The notes: generated from the letters alone by a model not told the origin. A DNA stretch of 64,000 nt from Delphinapterus leucas (GCF_002288925.2 NW_022098004.1:8625604-8689603); one strand, 5' to 3'; numbered from the stretch's first letter, positions 32,131 through 43,994 are shown. A program made the numbers and translations.

Positions 32131-32780
32131 ACTGCACCCCACTTATCTCCGCCTCCAAAACCCATTCTGTCTCCACTCTGGCCTGTCTGCCAGACATGGA
32201 GGAATAATACTCACAGACACAGGTAGTATGGGTGGGACTATCTTTGTCTCTTGTCCTCTTTTAAAAGCATGGGAAGAATCTACTTGTATTACTGTTGTCA
32301 GTGTTCATGATGTTATCACCTAAATAACTTTGTCCAGTGGAATGCAGAATTCACAGTGACATGGTTGTGCTTTTCGAAAAAATCATAAAGTTTTACTGAT
32401 TTGTATGGCTCACATGGTTGTGAGAGAGACAGAGAGAGAAAAAGGCAAGTGCAGGCACATAACACAGAGACACACACAAAACGTTAAAATGTCATACAAT
32501 GGGATATAGTCTCTTTTATAGCGAAGGTTCTGCCAACTTATGATATAAAGGCCACTCAGAGTCTAAATCACTTAGAAACCGAGCATCTCGATGGCTCTCA
32601 CGATCTGCTTGCCATGGTCACTGCAGATTAACCAAGGCCAGGGGCAGGGCTGCGGATTGCTGCAGGGCCGAGGTGTGAGTCCCACAGGGGAAAGAAGCTA
32701 ATCTCTCCCAACCCAGGAAACCCCGTTGACGCATCAGAGCACAGACCCCCAAAAGTCCAAGCTTGCAAGATCCCCCAGGC
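32131..32780. other. Unassigned stretch leading into GC-rich DNA
   Basis: AT-leaning until about 32600, with a short AGAG/CACA-rich patch at 32420-32480, then rising GC. No repeat family or gene recognised. Confidence 0.4.
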
Positions 32781-33710
32781 CCTGAGCGGCTTGGTCACAG
32801 TCATGAGATCCGGCCCCGTGCGCACAGCGCGGAGTGCCGGGTTGGCGGGGTAGGGGAGCAGTTCCCCCTTTCCCTCACTGCTTCCCTGTGTCATCCACGG
32901 GCCTTGGAGGGCTCTAGGGGGAGTGGGGGCGGTGTGACTTGGAACCTCGCCACAGGCCTCGACCCTGGAGCCACTGATCCGAGTCGCTTGGGCGACACCA
33001 GTCTGGAAGCCGGCCTTGACTCCATCTAATCCAGCAGGCACTTACTCACCACGTGGCCCGGTCCAAAAATAACACGCACCGGGGGCCTTGGGGACACCAG
33101 GCCCAGCTAGCAGGAGGGCCCTGCAGGCCCAGGGACCCGCCTTCCTGTTTGCCTTCCTGGCCCTCAGCACCTCGGCGCCTTGCCAGCACACTGAGGGCCC
33201 GTTTACTGTTCCCGCACGGGCGTCCCTCCAGGGGCCCAGCGCCCACCAGGGGCGGACGGGCAACTCGCTGCGTGAACTCTTCTAAGCGGGCAGGGGAAGT
33301 TGTCACCAGGAGACAGCCGTGCTCGGCATCGGGAGACCTGGGAGGACCCAGCTCGGCTTCTTATTCCGAAGCCGATCTCAGGCCACCAGGACGCCGGCTC
33401 CTGCCAGCGCCTGATGCTCTTTCGCAATCACATAGAGCCCTAGCAGCTTAGTAACAGCAGGAGCCCGGGCGGAGCTTTGTTCGAACTCGGGCCCCGTCGT
33501 TCACCCGCTGTGCAGCCGTGGGCCGGTGACCTCATCACAGGGACCCTCGGCTGCCTCACCCTTAAAAGGAGAGTCGTTCCCGTGTGGCAGCGATGGGCGT
33601 GGCAGTGCGGTAACGGTGCACGTAGCGTGCCCGCCGGGACCCGGCGCGACTTGCATCCACGCCTCGGCATCACTGCCTCACTCGGCAAGGATCCGGAGTA
33701 TGGGCGCAAA
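32781..33710. promoter_or_regulatory. CpG-island-like block
   Basis: By hand I count roughly 70 CpG in 930 bp. With GC estimated near 64 percent, observed over expected CpG is about 0.75, above the usual island thresholds. Most of the window is CpG-poor, so this stands out. Several overlapping frames (for example 132 codons at 33053-33451) are open because GC-rich DNA has few stops; none is recognisable. A decayed MIR lies inside at 33476-33600. A promoter or orphan island is possible; direction and transcript are unknown. Confidence 0.6.
33476..33600 (+). mobile_element. MIR SINE fragment inside the CpG-rich block
   Basis: 'tgttcgaactcgggccccgt', 'cgctgtgcagccgtgggccg', 'gtgacctcatcacaggg' and 'gctgcctcacccttaaaagg' follow the MIR head and core. 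Its CpG content is unusually high for such an old repeat. Confidence 0.55.
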
Positions 33711-33849
33711 TGTTTTGTGCACCAGAAGGTGCATCGTGAGACAGTTGTGAGAGAGCTTTTGGAGGTGAGGCAGAGTCATTCGAACCAGGATTCTCTCCCC
33801 CAGTTTGGGAATGTGCAGTGGCTGTAAGTGCACGTGGGCTTCTTGGAGT

Positions 33850-34085
33850 AACAGTGGTAGCAGTAAAAGTGGTAGCAATCGTGGTGGTGGTGAACATCCA
33901 CCGCGGTAGTCATGGCAATAATAGTAGCAGTTACAGTAGCAGTGGCATTAGTGTTAGTGGTAATGTAGTACTAAACCAGCAGTGTAGTAACAGTAGTAAC
34001 GTTAGTAGTTAATAGCTGCAGTGCTATAGTAATAGTGGTGCTAGTAGTACTAGTAGCAATTGTAGTGGTAATAGTTAGCAGTAGC
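33850..34085. repeat. Degenerate TAG/TGG trinucleotide tract
   Basis: About 235 bp is dominated by GTA, TAG, GTG and CAG triplets ('aatagtagcagttacagtag', 'gctagtagtactagtagcaa'), with many substitutions. It translates into serine- and asparagine-rich peptides in one frame and leucine-rich ones in reverse; these are by-products of the repeat. Confidence 0.8.
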
Positions 34086-34924
34086 CGCTAACCGTGGTTA
34101 TTCTCCACTCTTGCATGGACCAAATCCTTTACTTCTCCCAGCAGTCCTAAGGTGGCCGCTCTTCTCCACGTGCAACAGAAAACGATCAGTCCTGATGCCC
34201 ACGGCTAGAGGCAGATTTGTTTATTTCCAGCCTGGGCTGTGAAAAAGTACCTCAACGGCAGCTACCTCGTTGGAACTTGGCCAGCTCGTGCTGCCATCTC
34301 CCCAGCAAGGTGGCCCACCTTCCCACGGCAGCTCCCAGGGAGGTCACCACGGGCGCCAGGCACCTGTGGAAGATGAGCGGGGTGGTGGCAGAAGGGACCT
34401 CGCTAGGGGCAGCCCCAGTCCCCCAGCTAGTCTCCTCTAGGCGGCCAGCAGGTCCTTTGGCGCGTACACGCCCTTGGGCTCAGGGCACCTGATTTCACCG
34501 TGACGTTGAGCGCTTGGTGGGTTGCTTCCCAGAGTGTTTGCTTCTCGTGACTCTGCTGGTAACCCGGGAGGCCAGAGCTTAGGGTCTGGGGAAGCAGATC
34601 TCCTGAGCACTGATGCCTGAGCAGTCCCCTAGACCTGTCTGGAGACGGCCTCTCAGTGGGTGACAAGGAGATGCTGTGCTCTGTCCAGGTGACCAGTATT
34701 TCCTCTGTATATCTTTTTTTTCCCCATCTGTCTGATAACCGCCCCCCGCCCTCCCCGTTCCTGAACAACCTCCACGTGCCTGGTGGCCATAAGGGACCTC
34801 TCGGGCTCCTTTCGGCGGCTCTAGGGATTCAGTCTCAGTTCCTGCCTTTGGCAGCAACAGTCTTACAGTTGCAGCATCTCCCAGCAGTGGCCCCAGGAGA
34901 GACTGAGCTGGTGGTGTTGGCTTA
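34086..34924. other. Unassigned, GC-leaning stretch
   Basis: Several overlapping frames up to 113 codons (34427-34768 minus) resemble no known protein. No repeat recognised. Confidence 0.4.
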
Positions 34925-36335
34925 AAATGTTTTTTTATTATAGAAATAATATATTCTGATATTTAGAAAAATGGACGCAAAAGAAACCAAAAATCACTCA
35001 TAATCCCGTTAGAGGAAAAACTACTGTTATTACTTTGGAGAATGTTTGTTGTTACAAACGATTTTAGAATTTTTCTATCATTGTTATCCCACAGTATCAT
35101 GATCACAGGTGTGCATCCTGTGTGCATACCTGGCTATAGGTGTTTATATGGGTATGCATCCTGTATTTTTCTACTTAGTGCTAGGCTCTGTGTAATTAAC
35201 TTTGTCCAAAAATTATTTTTGGAAGTCTGATGAATATTTAACTATTTGAAGAAAGCAATTTAATCGTCAGACTTATATTGGCTATTTAGGTTGCCTCCAT
35301 TTTTTCCTGTTACAGGTAACACTGTACTGAAAGTCTTTATTCCTGAATCTGTGGTGGAATCTCTGGTTATTTCTTTAGTATAAATGCTAACGAGTGGAGC
35401 TATTTGTTAAACCGTGATTTTAAAATTCAATACACAAAATAAAATTGCTTTCTGGAAAGATTGAACCAGTTTATACTATCACAGCACTCTAAGGAGACTT
35501 CACTGTAACTACCGTATCAGATCATTTTATGGAACTTCCTTTGGGAGTGAAGTATAATATCTTATTGTGTTAATATCTTTATATTACCTATAATATACAA
35601 TGTAGTGTTTTTATATATAATATATAATCTCATGTGTTTTTATTTACTCAAATATTTTTCCTTATTTTTATTTATAGCCATTTTTATTCCCCCTTCTATG
35701 AACTGTCTATTTTCTTCCCTCCTCCATTTTTTTTCCATTTGACATGACTGTTGGTGTTTTCCTTGTTAATTTCTCATAGCTCTTTATATATTGCATATTA
35801 ATCCATTTTTCATATTATGGCAAAGTTTTTTCCATGTTTCTCTCTTGCATCTGAAGTATATTTATATTTTTACATGTACAATATTTGCCTTGTATTCAAG
35901 CTTAAATATTCTTTCTTTGCTTTTATGTTTAGAAAGATGTTCCCATCCTCTCCAGTTAACTCTTCACCCATGCTTTCATTTTTATGATTTTGATTCTGAC
36001 TTTAAAATCTTCAATCCATCTGGAATTTATTTTGACATTTGATAGGAGAGGCTGACTTGATTTTTTTCATAAATAACCAATTTTTAATAGCATTTGTCGA
36101 AAAAGTCTTCCTTTCTCCATTGGTTTTTTTGCATCTTTTATTGTGCTTTAATTTTACACACACACACACACACACACGCACATCTGTATCAAGGGTGTTT
36201 CACTTCCCTGATTGATTTGTTGATTCTTGTAATGGGACATAATTCTTTTATTATCTTTATGATAAATTTTAATATATTCTAGAGTGATCATCCTTCACAC
36301 TGTGTATTTTCAAAATTGTCTTGGAAATTAAAAAG
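34925..36335 (-). mobile_element. Long ancient L1 (L1M-type), reverse
   Basis: The plus strand reads as a reversed old L1. 3' landmarks come first ('attatagaaataatatattc', 'aaaatcactcataatcccg', 'tggctatttaggttgcctcc', 'gctttctggaaagattgaac'). ORF2-derived sequence follows ('agctctttatatattgcata', 'cttcaatccatctggaattt'). About 1.4 kb is collinear with heavy decay. A CA microsatellite has grown inside it. Confidence 0.75.
36156..36180. repeat. CA microsatellite
   Basis: About 12 CA units with a terminal CG substitution, located within the ancient L1. Confidence 0.95.
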
Positions 36336-36389
36336 TAATGCCTTCAAAATTTTTTTCTCTCAGTGCAAGATATACAATAGAATTCCCAC

Positions 36390-36600
36390 TTTGCAGCCAG
36401 AAAGGGACTCAAATTCTAACTTTTTGGATCACTAACCATAGGCTGAAGTTGTTTTATTTCCCTGAGACTCAGTGTACTCACCTGTGCAGTGGGGTAAGAT
36501 GGTGTCCGTGTCATGTGGGTACCTTGAGCACCTCCATCAAGCCTGGAGTTCAGGGCCTGGAATATAGAAGGTGCTCAATCAATGGCGACTGTCATTCTCA
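36390..36600 (+). mobile_element. MIR SINE fragment
   Basis: 'tccctgagactcagtgtact', 'cacctgtgcagtggggtaag' and 'aaggtgctcaatcaatggcg' follow MIR core to 3' end; the head (36390-36450) is loose. Confidence 0.65.
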
Positions 36601-36889
36601 GGTTCAGAGGTTTCACATTCCATCTCTGACCTCATCTGTTAGGGTAACAAGATGCCAGCTGTCTCCCTGGCACCCAGGGCCCCTGGGTTTGAATTTTGCT
36701 GCTTTGACATTTCAAGGTGGAAGATCTCATGGCACCTGAAGAATTTCTAGGAGCCATGTGTTCTCAAGTCCATGTGCCACAGAGAACAACCTGCTCCTGG
36801 TTTAAAAGACCGATGGGGTTCAGAGAGCACACAGAGCACAGTCCAGGGCGATGTCCTTCTACGGTCAGGTTTGGTTGGGAACATAGGAG

Positions 36890-37135
36890 CGATGAGTCTG
36901 GCTTTGGAGGCAGACTGGCTGAGTTCATTGACCAGCTGCACCGACGTCCAGCTGTGTGACCTTGGACGTATTACTTAACCTTTCTCAGTGCTGGTATCCT
37001 CAGCTGTGAAATGGGCGTTGCAACAACGCCTTCCTTCTAGGATTCCTGTGAGGAGTAAACATGACTTTCAATAGACAGCACGCATCAAAGTGCCTGGTGC
37101 AGTAAATACTCAGCGACTATTCGAGGCCCCTGCTG
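36890..37135 (+). mobile_element. Near-complete MIR SINE
   Basis: From 'gagtctggctttggaggcag' through 'ccagctgtgtgaccttggac', 'cttaacctttctcagtgc', 'ctcagctgtgaaatggg', 'gtgaggagtaaacatgac' to 'gtgcctggtgcagtaaatac' and 'tcagcgactatt'. At about 245 bp this is one of the best-preserved MIRs in the window. Confidence 0.92.
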
Positions 37136-37390
37136 TCCACGTCATGACAGGGTATCGTTGTGTATTTAGATGTACCTGTCAGCGCAGCCTCACAGAGGAA
37201 AACCGGGTGGCTCCAGAGTTGCAACAGCATGTCTGAGTGTGACTCTGTGCTAGCTGAGAGCAGACTTGAGCTGAGAATAGATTCACCAAATGACCCACTT
37301 TATCATGTAGGAAAATGTGCTGACTGAGCAAGTTGAGATCACGGTCTTCCCAGGATCTTAAGGTTATGCAGACATGGTGAGCCTCTGGGT
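37136..37390. other. Unassigned stretch
   Basis: Nothing recognised between the MIR and the CA repeat. Confidence 0.4.
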
Positions 37391-37437
37391 GCACACACAC
37401 ACACACACGCACACACACACACACACACGCACACACT
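37391..37437. repeat. CA microsatellite with regular CG interruptions
   Basis: About 23 CA-type units interrupted twice by CGCA. Confidence 0.97.
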
Positions 37438-37496
37438 TGCCCCTGCAGATGCCTGCTGCTGCCTGAATCTGACAATCTGCTGCATGGCACCTAACA

Positions 37497-37517
37497 TTTT
37501 TTTTTTTTTTTTTTTTA
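37497..37517. repeat. T21 homopolymer
   Basis: An uninterrupted run of 21 T, followed by 'actaaaagaaaaataataat'. I could not link it to a reversed retroposon body. Confidence 0.95.
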
Positions 37518-39702
37518 CTAAAAGAAAAATAATAATAAATTACACTTGGATTCTCTTTTCACTGGAAGACATAAAATACACCGGCATGCAACTTCAAAGC
37601 TTAGGAATGAAATCTTGCCTCTCTGTTCTCAAGTTGTACTTCTCATAGCCAAGTTTTAACCGGTTACCTACCCGAGCTGATTCTGGTCTCTTTCCTCGGG
37701 GGGTGGTAGTTTAAAATAGAACTGAAGGCCAAGAGAGCTCCTAAGAGTAGCCTGTAAGGATGGTGGCAGCGAGGACTCCAGGTGAGCTGGGGGTGGGGTG
37801 GGGCGGGGTGTGGAAAGCTGGGGGCACGAGTTTCCCACGGCCCGGCCTGTCCTTGCCCACACTCCCCCCTCCCTCCTGTGCTCTCATCCAGGGAGGGTGA
37901 TGGGGGCCCTCAGCCCGGCCTGGCCTAGTGCACCGCGTTTAGCACTTATTGTTGATGGCAAGGGAGGAGGGAGAATGCTATTTCCAAAGGGAGGACACCA
38001 CTGGATAAGAAAATTCATTTCTCCGAGTGCTCAGAAGCGGAGTTAATCACTCAGAAGGTCGTGCAGAGGTCGCTGGAGCTGCAGGCCCTGTGTTGAAATA
38101 AAGGTGACAGGAAGTGAGGGCTGGATCCCTGTTACTTTTCCCCCCCAGCAGATCTTCTCATTCCATTTCTGGAATCCTCACCTCCGGACAAAATATCAGG
38201 TTATGCGCTCCACAGGCCCCGAAGGAGATCTGAACAGATGTCCAACTCTTCTCCCATGTTTCCTCCTTTTTCTCTCTTTTTCTCGATTCAGAGGATGAGT
38301 AACATTCAGACTAAGACTTCAGTGCTTGTGAGTGACCATATCCCTAACGACTGGGGTTTAGAGCAACAACCTTTAATATAAGGAATTTTCTAGAGTCCGT
38401 ACATCTACCTTTCATTTTTGATTCAGCTGCATAGAAAATAGAGAAGCAGCAAGATAGCTGGAAACCCCTTCTGACGGACCCTTCGTATGGAAAAGTGATC
38501 TTCAGAGACAGAGAAACAAAATAGAGGTCTACGGCCATCACGCGACCGCCTTTTAAAAGTATAAGCTTCTCTTCTGTTGATAAAAATGATAACCCTTTGA
38601 GGATTAGAGAAATAATTTCTTAGCTGATGTTCTTGGTGCGTGGCTACAGTCTAACTTTTACACAAAGAGACCAGTGAAGAGAAGATAAATATAGAGAGAA
38701 AAGAAAGAAACTAAGACACTAAGTTATCCCAAAGGGCATTCCTGTATTAGTCATCTTATAAAAATTATATGTACCACAGAATATCTATTTTTAGAGGCCA
38801 GGAGGTTATGTGAAGCAGTTCAGATGTCGGCAAAGACCCAGAGGCTAGCTCCCAGCGATGATATTGGATATTTAGATATTTGTTTTCTTTATTTTAACTG
38901 TGCAAAGCTGGTACTGACCACATGGATATGGTGGCCACTTGGGGCTGTGAGACAAGACCCATGTGCTTCTTCAAAGACATCCGAGGCCCTGAGTGATTCT
39001 TTTGTGTTATTTTTGTCCATCTTCTAGGCCTGGGTAACACACACACACAAACGCACGAGTTTGTTATGCACATTCTCTATTATAACACCCGCCAGAGGCC
39101 TGTTTCAGGAGAGGAAAGGATGGCCCCAAATCTCACCCAATTACAATTCAACTTTTATTAAAAGTCTGAAAGAGCAGGAGAAGAGACCTCCCCATTTCTC
39201 CTAATGATCTGATTAGGGTACTTTATTTCCATCGTTTCTCACTAGTTAAACCTCGTCTGAGTTTATGGAGGCCAGACGATTTGCAGCTTCTCCCCGGAGC
39301 AGGGTACACTCAATTTGGCCACTGAGCAGTCGAAAATCTATCAGATTGAGCGACCTGAGCTGCAGTGAACTGCACCAGAAATGTACAGGCTTCTCTCCCC
39401 TGCACATTTGCTTCACATTTCTTTACTTTCTTCAGTGAAGCCCTGATCCGAGCTGCTTCTCACGGCTCACCTCTCTTGTTTGCCCAAAAGTCTAGTCTCC
39501 AGGTGGCTCAGGCCGGTGCTGCCACAGACGACTCTGTGGAACATGGTGGTGACACATCCACGCGTCTACGGTCACCCTCCCTTCTCTCAAAACTGGAGGC
39601 AGGCCCATTTCTACCCCATGCACCACCTGAATAATCAGAGCCATCCTTCGCTGGAGAAGGAGCCCAGGCTGCCCAAGTGCTTCTCTCTATGCTGCTGTGG
39701 TA
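37518..39702. other. Repeat-poor non-coding stretch
   Basis: More than 2 kb with no interspersed repeat I can name; only a short imperfect CA patch at 39036-39056. Frames are short and unrecognised. Repeat-poor blocks sometimes hold regulatory sequence, but I cannot measure conservation. Confidence 0.4.
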
Positions 39703-39883
39703 GGTTTGCCAGATTTAGCCACTAAAATCACAACGTGCCCAGTTCAATTTGAATTTCAGATAAATGACAAATGTTTTTAGTATAAGTAGGTTCCACGCAA
39801 TATAGAGACCTACTCATACTAATAAGTGTTCGTTGTCCGAAATTCAAATCGAACTGGGCCTCCTGTACTTTACCCGCTGTGCC
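39703..39883. mobile_element. Palindromic MITE-like DNA transposon
   Basis: A hairpin-type element. The arm 39728-39791 pairs with 39808-39873 around a 16-bp loop. The arms share 'cccagttcaatttgaatttc' and its complement with few mismatches. Ends 'ggtttgccagattta' and 'ctttacccgctgtgcc' are decayed inverted termini. Palindromic non-autonomous elements of this design are known in mammals (MER53-like); the exact family is from memory. Confidence 0.85.
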
Positions 39884-40254
39884 CTGCACTGGGGCCTGCC
39901 TTTGGGGCGTTTGCATGGGCTCCAGCCCATCCAAGCCCCTCATCAGGGCTCTTAGGAAATAGGATAGGACATCACACCTCTTAGATCCCACTGGTGCTGA
40001 TTTTCTTGTCCTTTCGAGGCCCTAAAGTTTCCCTGGCGTAGGAAATGACTCCCAGGGCCCTTTCAGAGGAAAGAGAAGCAGGACGTGGGGGCTGTTTCAC
40101 CCCAACTCCACTGCCCTCCTTTAATTTTTTGCAGTTGGGGAGACCTGGATATTATCCCAAATGCTCAGGCAGAGCGGTATGTGATTAAACAGCTCTACAG
40201 CCAGAGAATTACAATGTCTCGTGATGGTTGCTGTCTTTCATCTAGAGTGTTCAG
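39884..40254. other. Unassigned non-coding stretch
   Basis: Nothing recognised. Confidence 0.4.
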
Positions 40255-40390
40255 AGTATGTGCTTTAACTCCCTTGTTCCTCAAAACTCTGAGGGAGGCA
40301 GGAATTTTAGGAAAATAGACCTTGGGGAGTTGTGACTTCACCCAAAGCCTTACAGCTGACTACCGGCGGGGTAGGTCTTGGGCAAACCTC
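40255..40390 (-). mobile_element. Probable MIR fragment, reverse
   Basis: 'ctttaactcccttgttcctc', 'ttaggaaaatagaccttggg' and 'agccttacagctgactacc' fit a decayed reversed MIR. Confidence 0.45.
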
Positions 40391-40624
40391 CTTTCACTGG
40401 GCCTTTTCACACCTAGTGCTGCCTCCTTACAGACACAACGCTTGGCTGGGTCTTGCATCCTTTCTGGCCACAGGGAAATGGCTCAAAGTAATCAATTGTC
40501 ATTTCTTCCTTCCCTAATCCCACCATTTTACTGTTTCCACAATAGTAATTATGCAAGGAGGTAGCCATAACTATTTCTGAAAGGAGACAGTGAACCACAG
40601 TTAATCATTAATTTCTTTTATTGG

Positions 40625-40935
40625 TTTTTAAAATTTAATGTTATTATTTAATTTATTTACATTAGAGGAAGTTTATGAAATTCAGAAAGACACAAAGATG
40701 AAAATAATGATCACTTAATCATACTCTCAGTAATGAGAGAACATTTTGGTCTTTTTGTTTGTATCTGCTTTTTGAGACACATGTGAATATGTGTGTCCAT
40801 ACATATTTGTGTAAATGCCTAGGAACACACTTTATAAAATTTAAAATGTCTTTAAATATTTTATCCAGATTTTTCATTTAGCAAACTCCATACACATTTT
40901 CCAAGGGCATTTAAATGTTCTTTGAGAAAATGGGG
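40625..40935 (-). mobile_element. Ancient L1 (L1M-type) fragment, reverse
   Basis: 'tttacattagaggaagttta', 'gatcacttaatcatactctc', 'acattttggtctttttgttt' and 'atttttcatttagcaaactc' fit the reversed 3' end of an old L1 related to 34925-36335. The pattern fades after 40935. Confidence 0.55.
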
Positions 40936-41424
40936 TTGAAATGTTTCCTGACATTTGCATCTGTTGCCTTTAATGCCCTCGGGGGCTCTGAATTTTAAAT
41001 AAACCCTTTAGGGCCCTGATGTGATGCGACAGCCAAGTAGAAAAGGCTTTGGATGGTTGGAGATGAGTGTCCACTCCCTGGCCCTTTTGAACTGCTCTTG
41101 AGACCTCAGAAAGCCAGCCCACTGTTTGTGTCACAGTGTCCCCAAATGAGAAATGGGAATGTGTCCTTCTGAAGATAGGTGAAATGTCCAGATTAACAGG
41201 ACATTAACAGAAAACATTTGGGATGTCTTTGAGTTTGGGCACTCCATAAATATACAGTATTATTAACCTGCTTGTTTGGGGCCCACTTATGGGCCCAAAT
41301 ATTATTCTAGGAATTTGAGAGGAAATAGCTCTCCTGACACTTGATGAATGTGATATGCATCACCCCCTGTTAGAAATGATGTTAAAATAACGTTTACTGA
41401 GTGCTGCGTATCCATACACCCATC
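40936..41424. other. Unassigned non-coding stretch
   Basis: Nothing recognised with confidence. Confidence 0.35.
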
Positions 41425-41565
41425 TGTGCATTCAGCCAACATTTATTACATGTGTTTATTACGTGTCACCCCCTGCTAGGTACTGTGCTAGGCGCTTGTA
41501 CAGACATGATGCCACTTGACCCTTCCAAAGACACCTTCTGAGTATTATTGTTACTGTAATCATTA
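41425..41565 (-). mobile_element. L2/MIR-type 3' end, reverse
   Basis: 'cattcagccaacatttatta', 'ccctgctaggtactgtgcta' and 'ggcgcttgtacagacatgat' are the reversed end shared by L2 and MIR; 'acttgacccttccaaagaca' points to MIR for the right part. Confidence 0.6.
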
Positions 41566-41682
41566 ATGCTACTTTAAAAAACTATTTTTAAGTAATTATA
41601 GGCTCACAGAGGGTTGCTTAAAATAGTGCATGGTTTTGAATACCCTCACCAAAGTCTCCCTAATAGTGAGTCAATCAACCAA

Positions 41683-41768
41683 CCTTCCTTCCTTCCTTTC
41701 TTTCTTTTTCCCTTCCTCCTTTCTTTCCCCTTCCTTCCTTCCTTCCTCCTTCTTTTTTTCCTTTTTTT
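41683..41768. repeat. CCTT/CTTT polypyrimidine tract
   Basis: About 86 bp of C and T only, with CCTT and CTTT units, followed by 'aaaacacaagg'. Confidence 0.95.
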
Positions 41769-43371
41769 AAAACACAAGGAAACTGACACTCAGGATACCT
41801 AAGCAGCTTTCTTAAATGAAAAATTCAGGATAAAGTATTCAAGGACATTGTTAATTTTATAAAGTGTATTTCTAGGCACTCACGCACATATGAATGGACA
41901 CATGTATTTTTGTATGCCTCAGAAATAGATACAAACAAAAAGACCAAAATGTTAATTTTCTAGTTAAAAAGAGTTCAACTGAGTGATTGTTATTTTCATC
42001 TGTATGGTTTGCTTTATGTCTTCATGTTTTCGTTGCTGTGTTTCCACCCAGCTAGAGGAGGGTGGAGACTTGGATCTCACTCGGGTCCGTTTGAATCCTA
42101 ATTCAAACAAATCCCCTTCCCACTTTTGGAAGCCCGTCCGTGATTAACGAGAGCCCAGGTGGAGCTGAAATCTCTTAATCTGGAACCAGGGGGTCCAATC
42201 AGCCTCATCCCACTTCCCAAGCTGCCTCAGGACGCCACTGATGCAACTACGGCGGTTTCGTTCTGCTCAGCAGGGGAAGAACTGGGGCTGGCTCGTGAAG
42301 GCCATAGGTGGGAACGAAAATAGAAACTCCTGACAGCTTGATTTCCTTCTCTTGGCATCAGGCTCTGTTCACTGGAGCTGGAGGAGACCCTATAAATATA
42401 CAAACACAGGGCAACCCTGCACCCGGTCATCAACCGGCTCGACGGGGCTGAAGGGAAGGCAGGTTATTGCAGGCAACCAGCTCCGAGAAATCTCTGCATT
42501 TCTGAGAATCCCCGAGTAGTTAGTGATTGCAAATAAAGGAGCCGAAGACAGCCAATTTCATTCTCAGAGTTTTGGATTATACCGTCAGAAATGCATATAA
42601 GCATATGTATTCAATAATAGCACTAATACAGTGGGAAGCTCTCCCCTGCCTTCCCTCTCGCCTCTTTTCTGCCTTCAAATTGATATCTCAAAGCCTTAAG
42701 TCAAACTGTGTTTTATTAAGAGAATGGGTTATTTGAGATATGGTTGTGACATTAACCAGGGCCGAGCCCAGCTGTAGTTCTGCCAAGATCCTTCATGCTG
42801 AATCTGGATTTCAGTGCAGAGAGCCCTGCTCTGCTCCATTTTGCTTGGCTTGGATGATTTTGCTAAGCTCCTACCCAAGTGGCAGGGTTTTTTTTTTGCC
42901 AAAAGCAGGATGATTTTCCGGCCACTGGGACAGTGTCTGTTGATAGCGTGGGTGGTTCACAGAAGCTAGATGCATCCAACCGCATGAGCTTGGCTGTCTT
43001 CTCTGCGAACGGGATTCCAGAAAATCATACCATTGCTCCTGGGACTGCCATGAGACGGAGCAAAGGGCTGCTGGCACCTTAGAATTCGACGTGGCCAAGG
43101 AACCGAAGGGGGCAGAGAAAAACTCTTGGAATATGAGACCCCTGACAACTTGAACTGAATCCTCAAATTCACTTTTTGAAACCATTGCCTTCTTTCCTGT
43201 TGGTCATGAACCAGCACATTGCTGGCGCCATCTTACCAAGAAACCTTTCTCAGGAGGCTCTCCCAGATCACCCGATAGCTTTTCTTTTTCAAACAGCCGT
43301 GAGAACTCTTACAGATGCCCCCCAACCGTCATCCCTGAGAAGTGGTCTTAATGAGCGTGAGATGAAATGTT
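41769..43371. other. Repeat-poor non-coding stretch
   Basis: No interspersed repeat named. A T9 run occurs near 42889. Minus-strand 104-codon frame 42871-43185 is unrecognised. Confidence 0.4.
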
Positions 43372-43478
43372 GGGACCGCCATTAGGGTGGGAACGCTCAC
43401 ATCTCCTGGGACCCCATCAGGGTGGAAGCACACAAGTCTCCTGGGACTTGGTCAGGGTGGAAGCACCGCACATCTCCT
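43372..43478. repeat. 36-bp minisatellite, three copies
   Basis: Units at 43372-43407, 43408-43442 and 43443-43478 each begin 'gggac', contain 'agggtgg' and end 'tctcct'. Units two and three share 'tcagggtggaagcac'. Differences between copies are substitutions and one single-base indel. Confidence 0.92.
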
Positions 43479-43994
43479 GTTTAATGAGGTCACCGAATAT
43501 TGGCCTTAGCAAGGGAATTTGGTGAACGTTTAGTCTCCTTTCTTTTTCCTAGTGGAACTCTATCCTCTGGGTCTGGAGAAAGGGAAATATTTACAGGATC
43601 TTCCAACGTGAGATGCCATAAAGCTGAATGACTTCTTTTGTCTGAGGAGTTGATGCCTCTCTTCTTGAGGTTATTTAGATTCCACTTAAGCAAGGTAAAA
43701 AAGCCAGCTTAGAGCTCTATTTGGAGACAATGAAGCGAATGAAACCTTATATCAGAGAAGCCAGGCAGCTCTGAGATTTTGTGGGCAATTGTATTGGAGG
43801 GGGGAGAGCTTTGGGAGGACCAGAACCAAACTGAATCTCTCTAGTACAGATCCAAAAATACGGTCTGTCCCTGGAAACAGGCAAGTTTACTAAACCACAA
43901 ATGACACACAGCCATTTCCAACTGAATGGAGCCAGGTTCCCCTACAGCACTGATGTGTTGAAGTTGGCTTATACTGGCTCACAAGGGCCCATTG
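43479..43994. other. Unassigned non-coding stretch
   Basis: Nothing recognised. Confidence 0.4.

Noticed and set aside
33053..33451. 132-codon frame in the CpG-rich block as a possible first exon
   Set aside because: Stop codons are rare in GC-rich DNA, frames are open on both strands, and the peptide is low-complexity P/R/S. No supporting feature.
37497..37517. T21 run as the tail of a reversed retroposon
   Set aside because: The sequence to its right is A-rich and not a known SINE or L1 end, and no target duplication was found.
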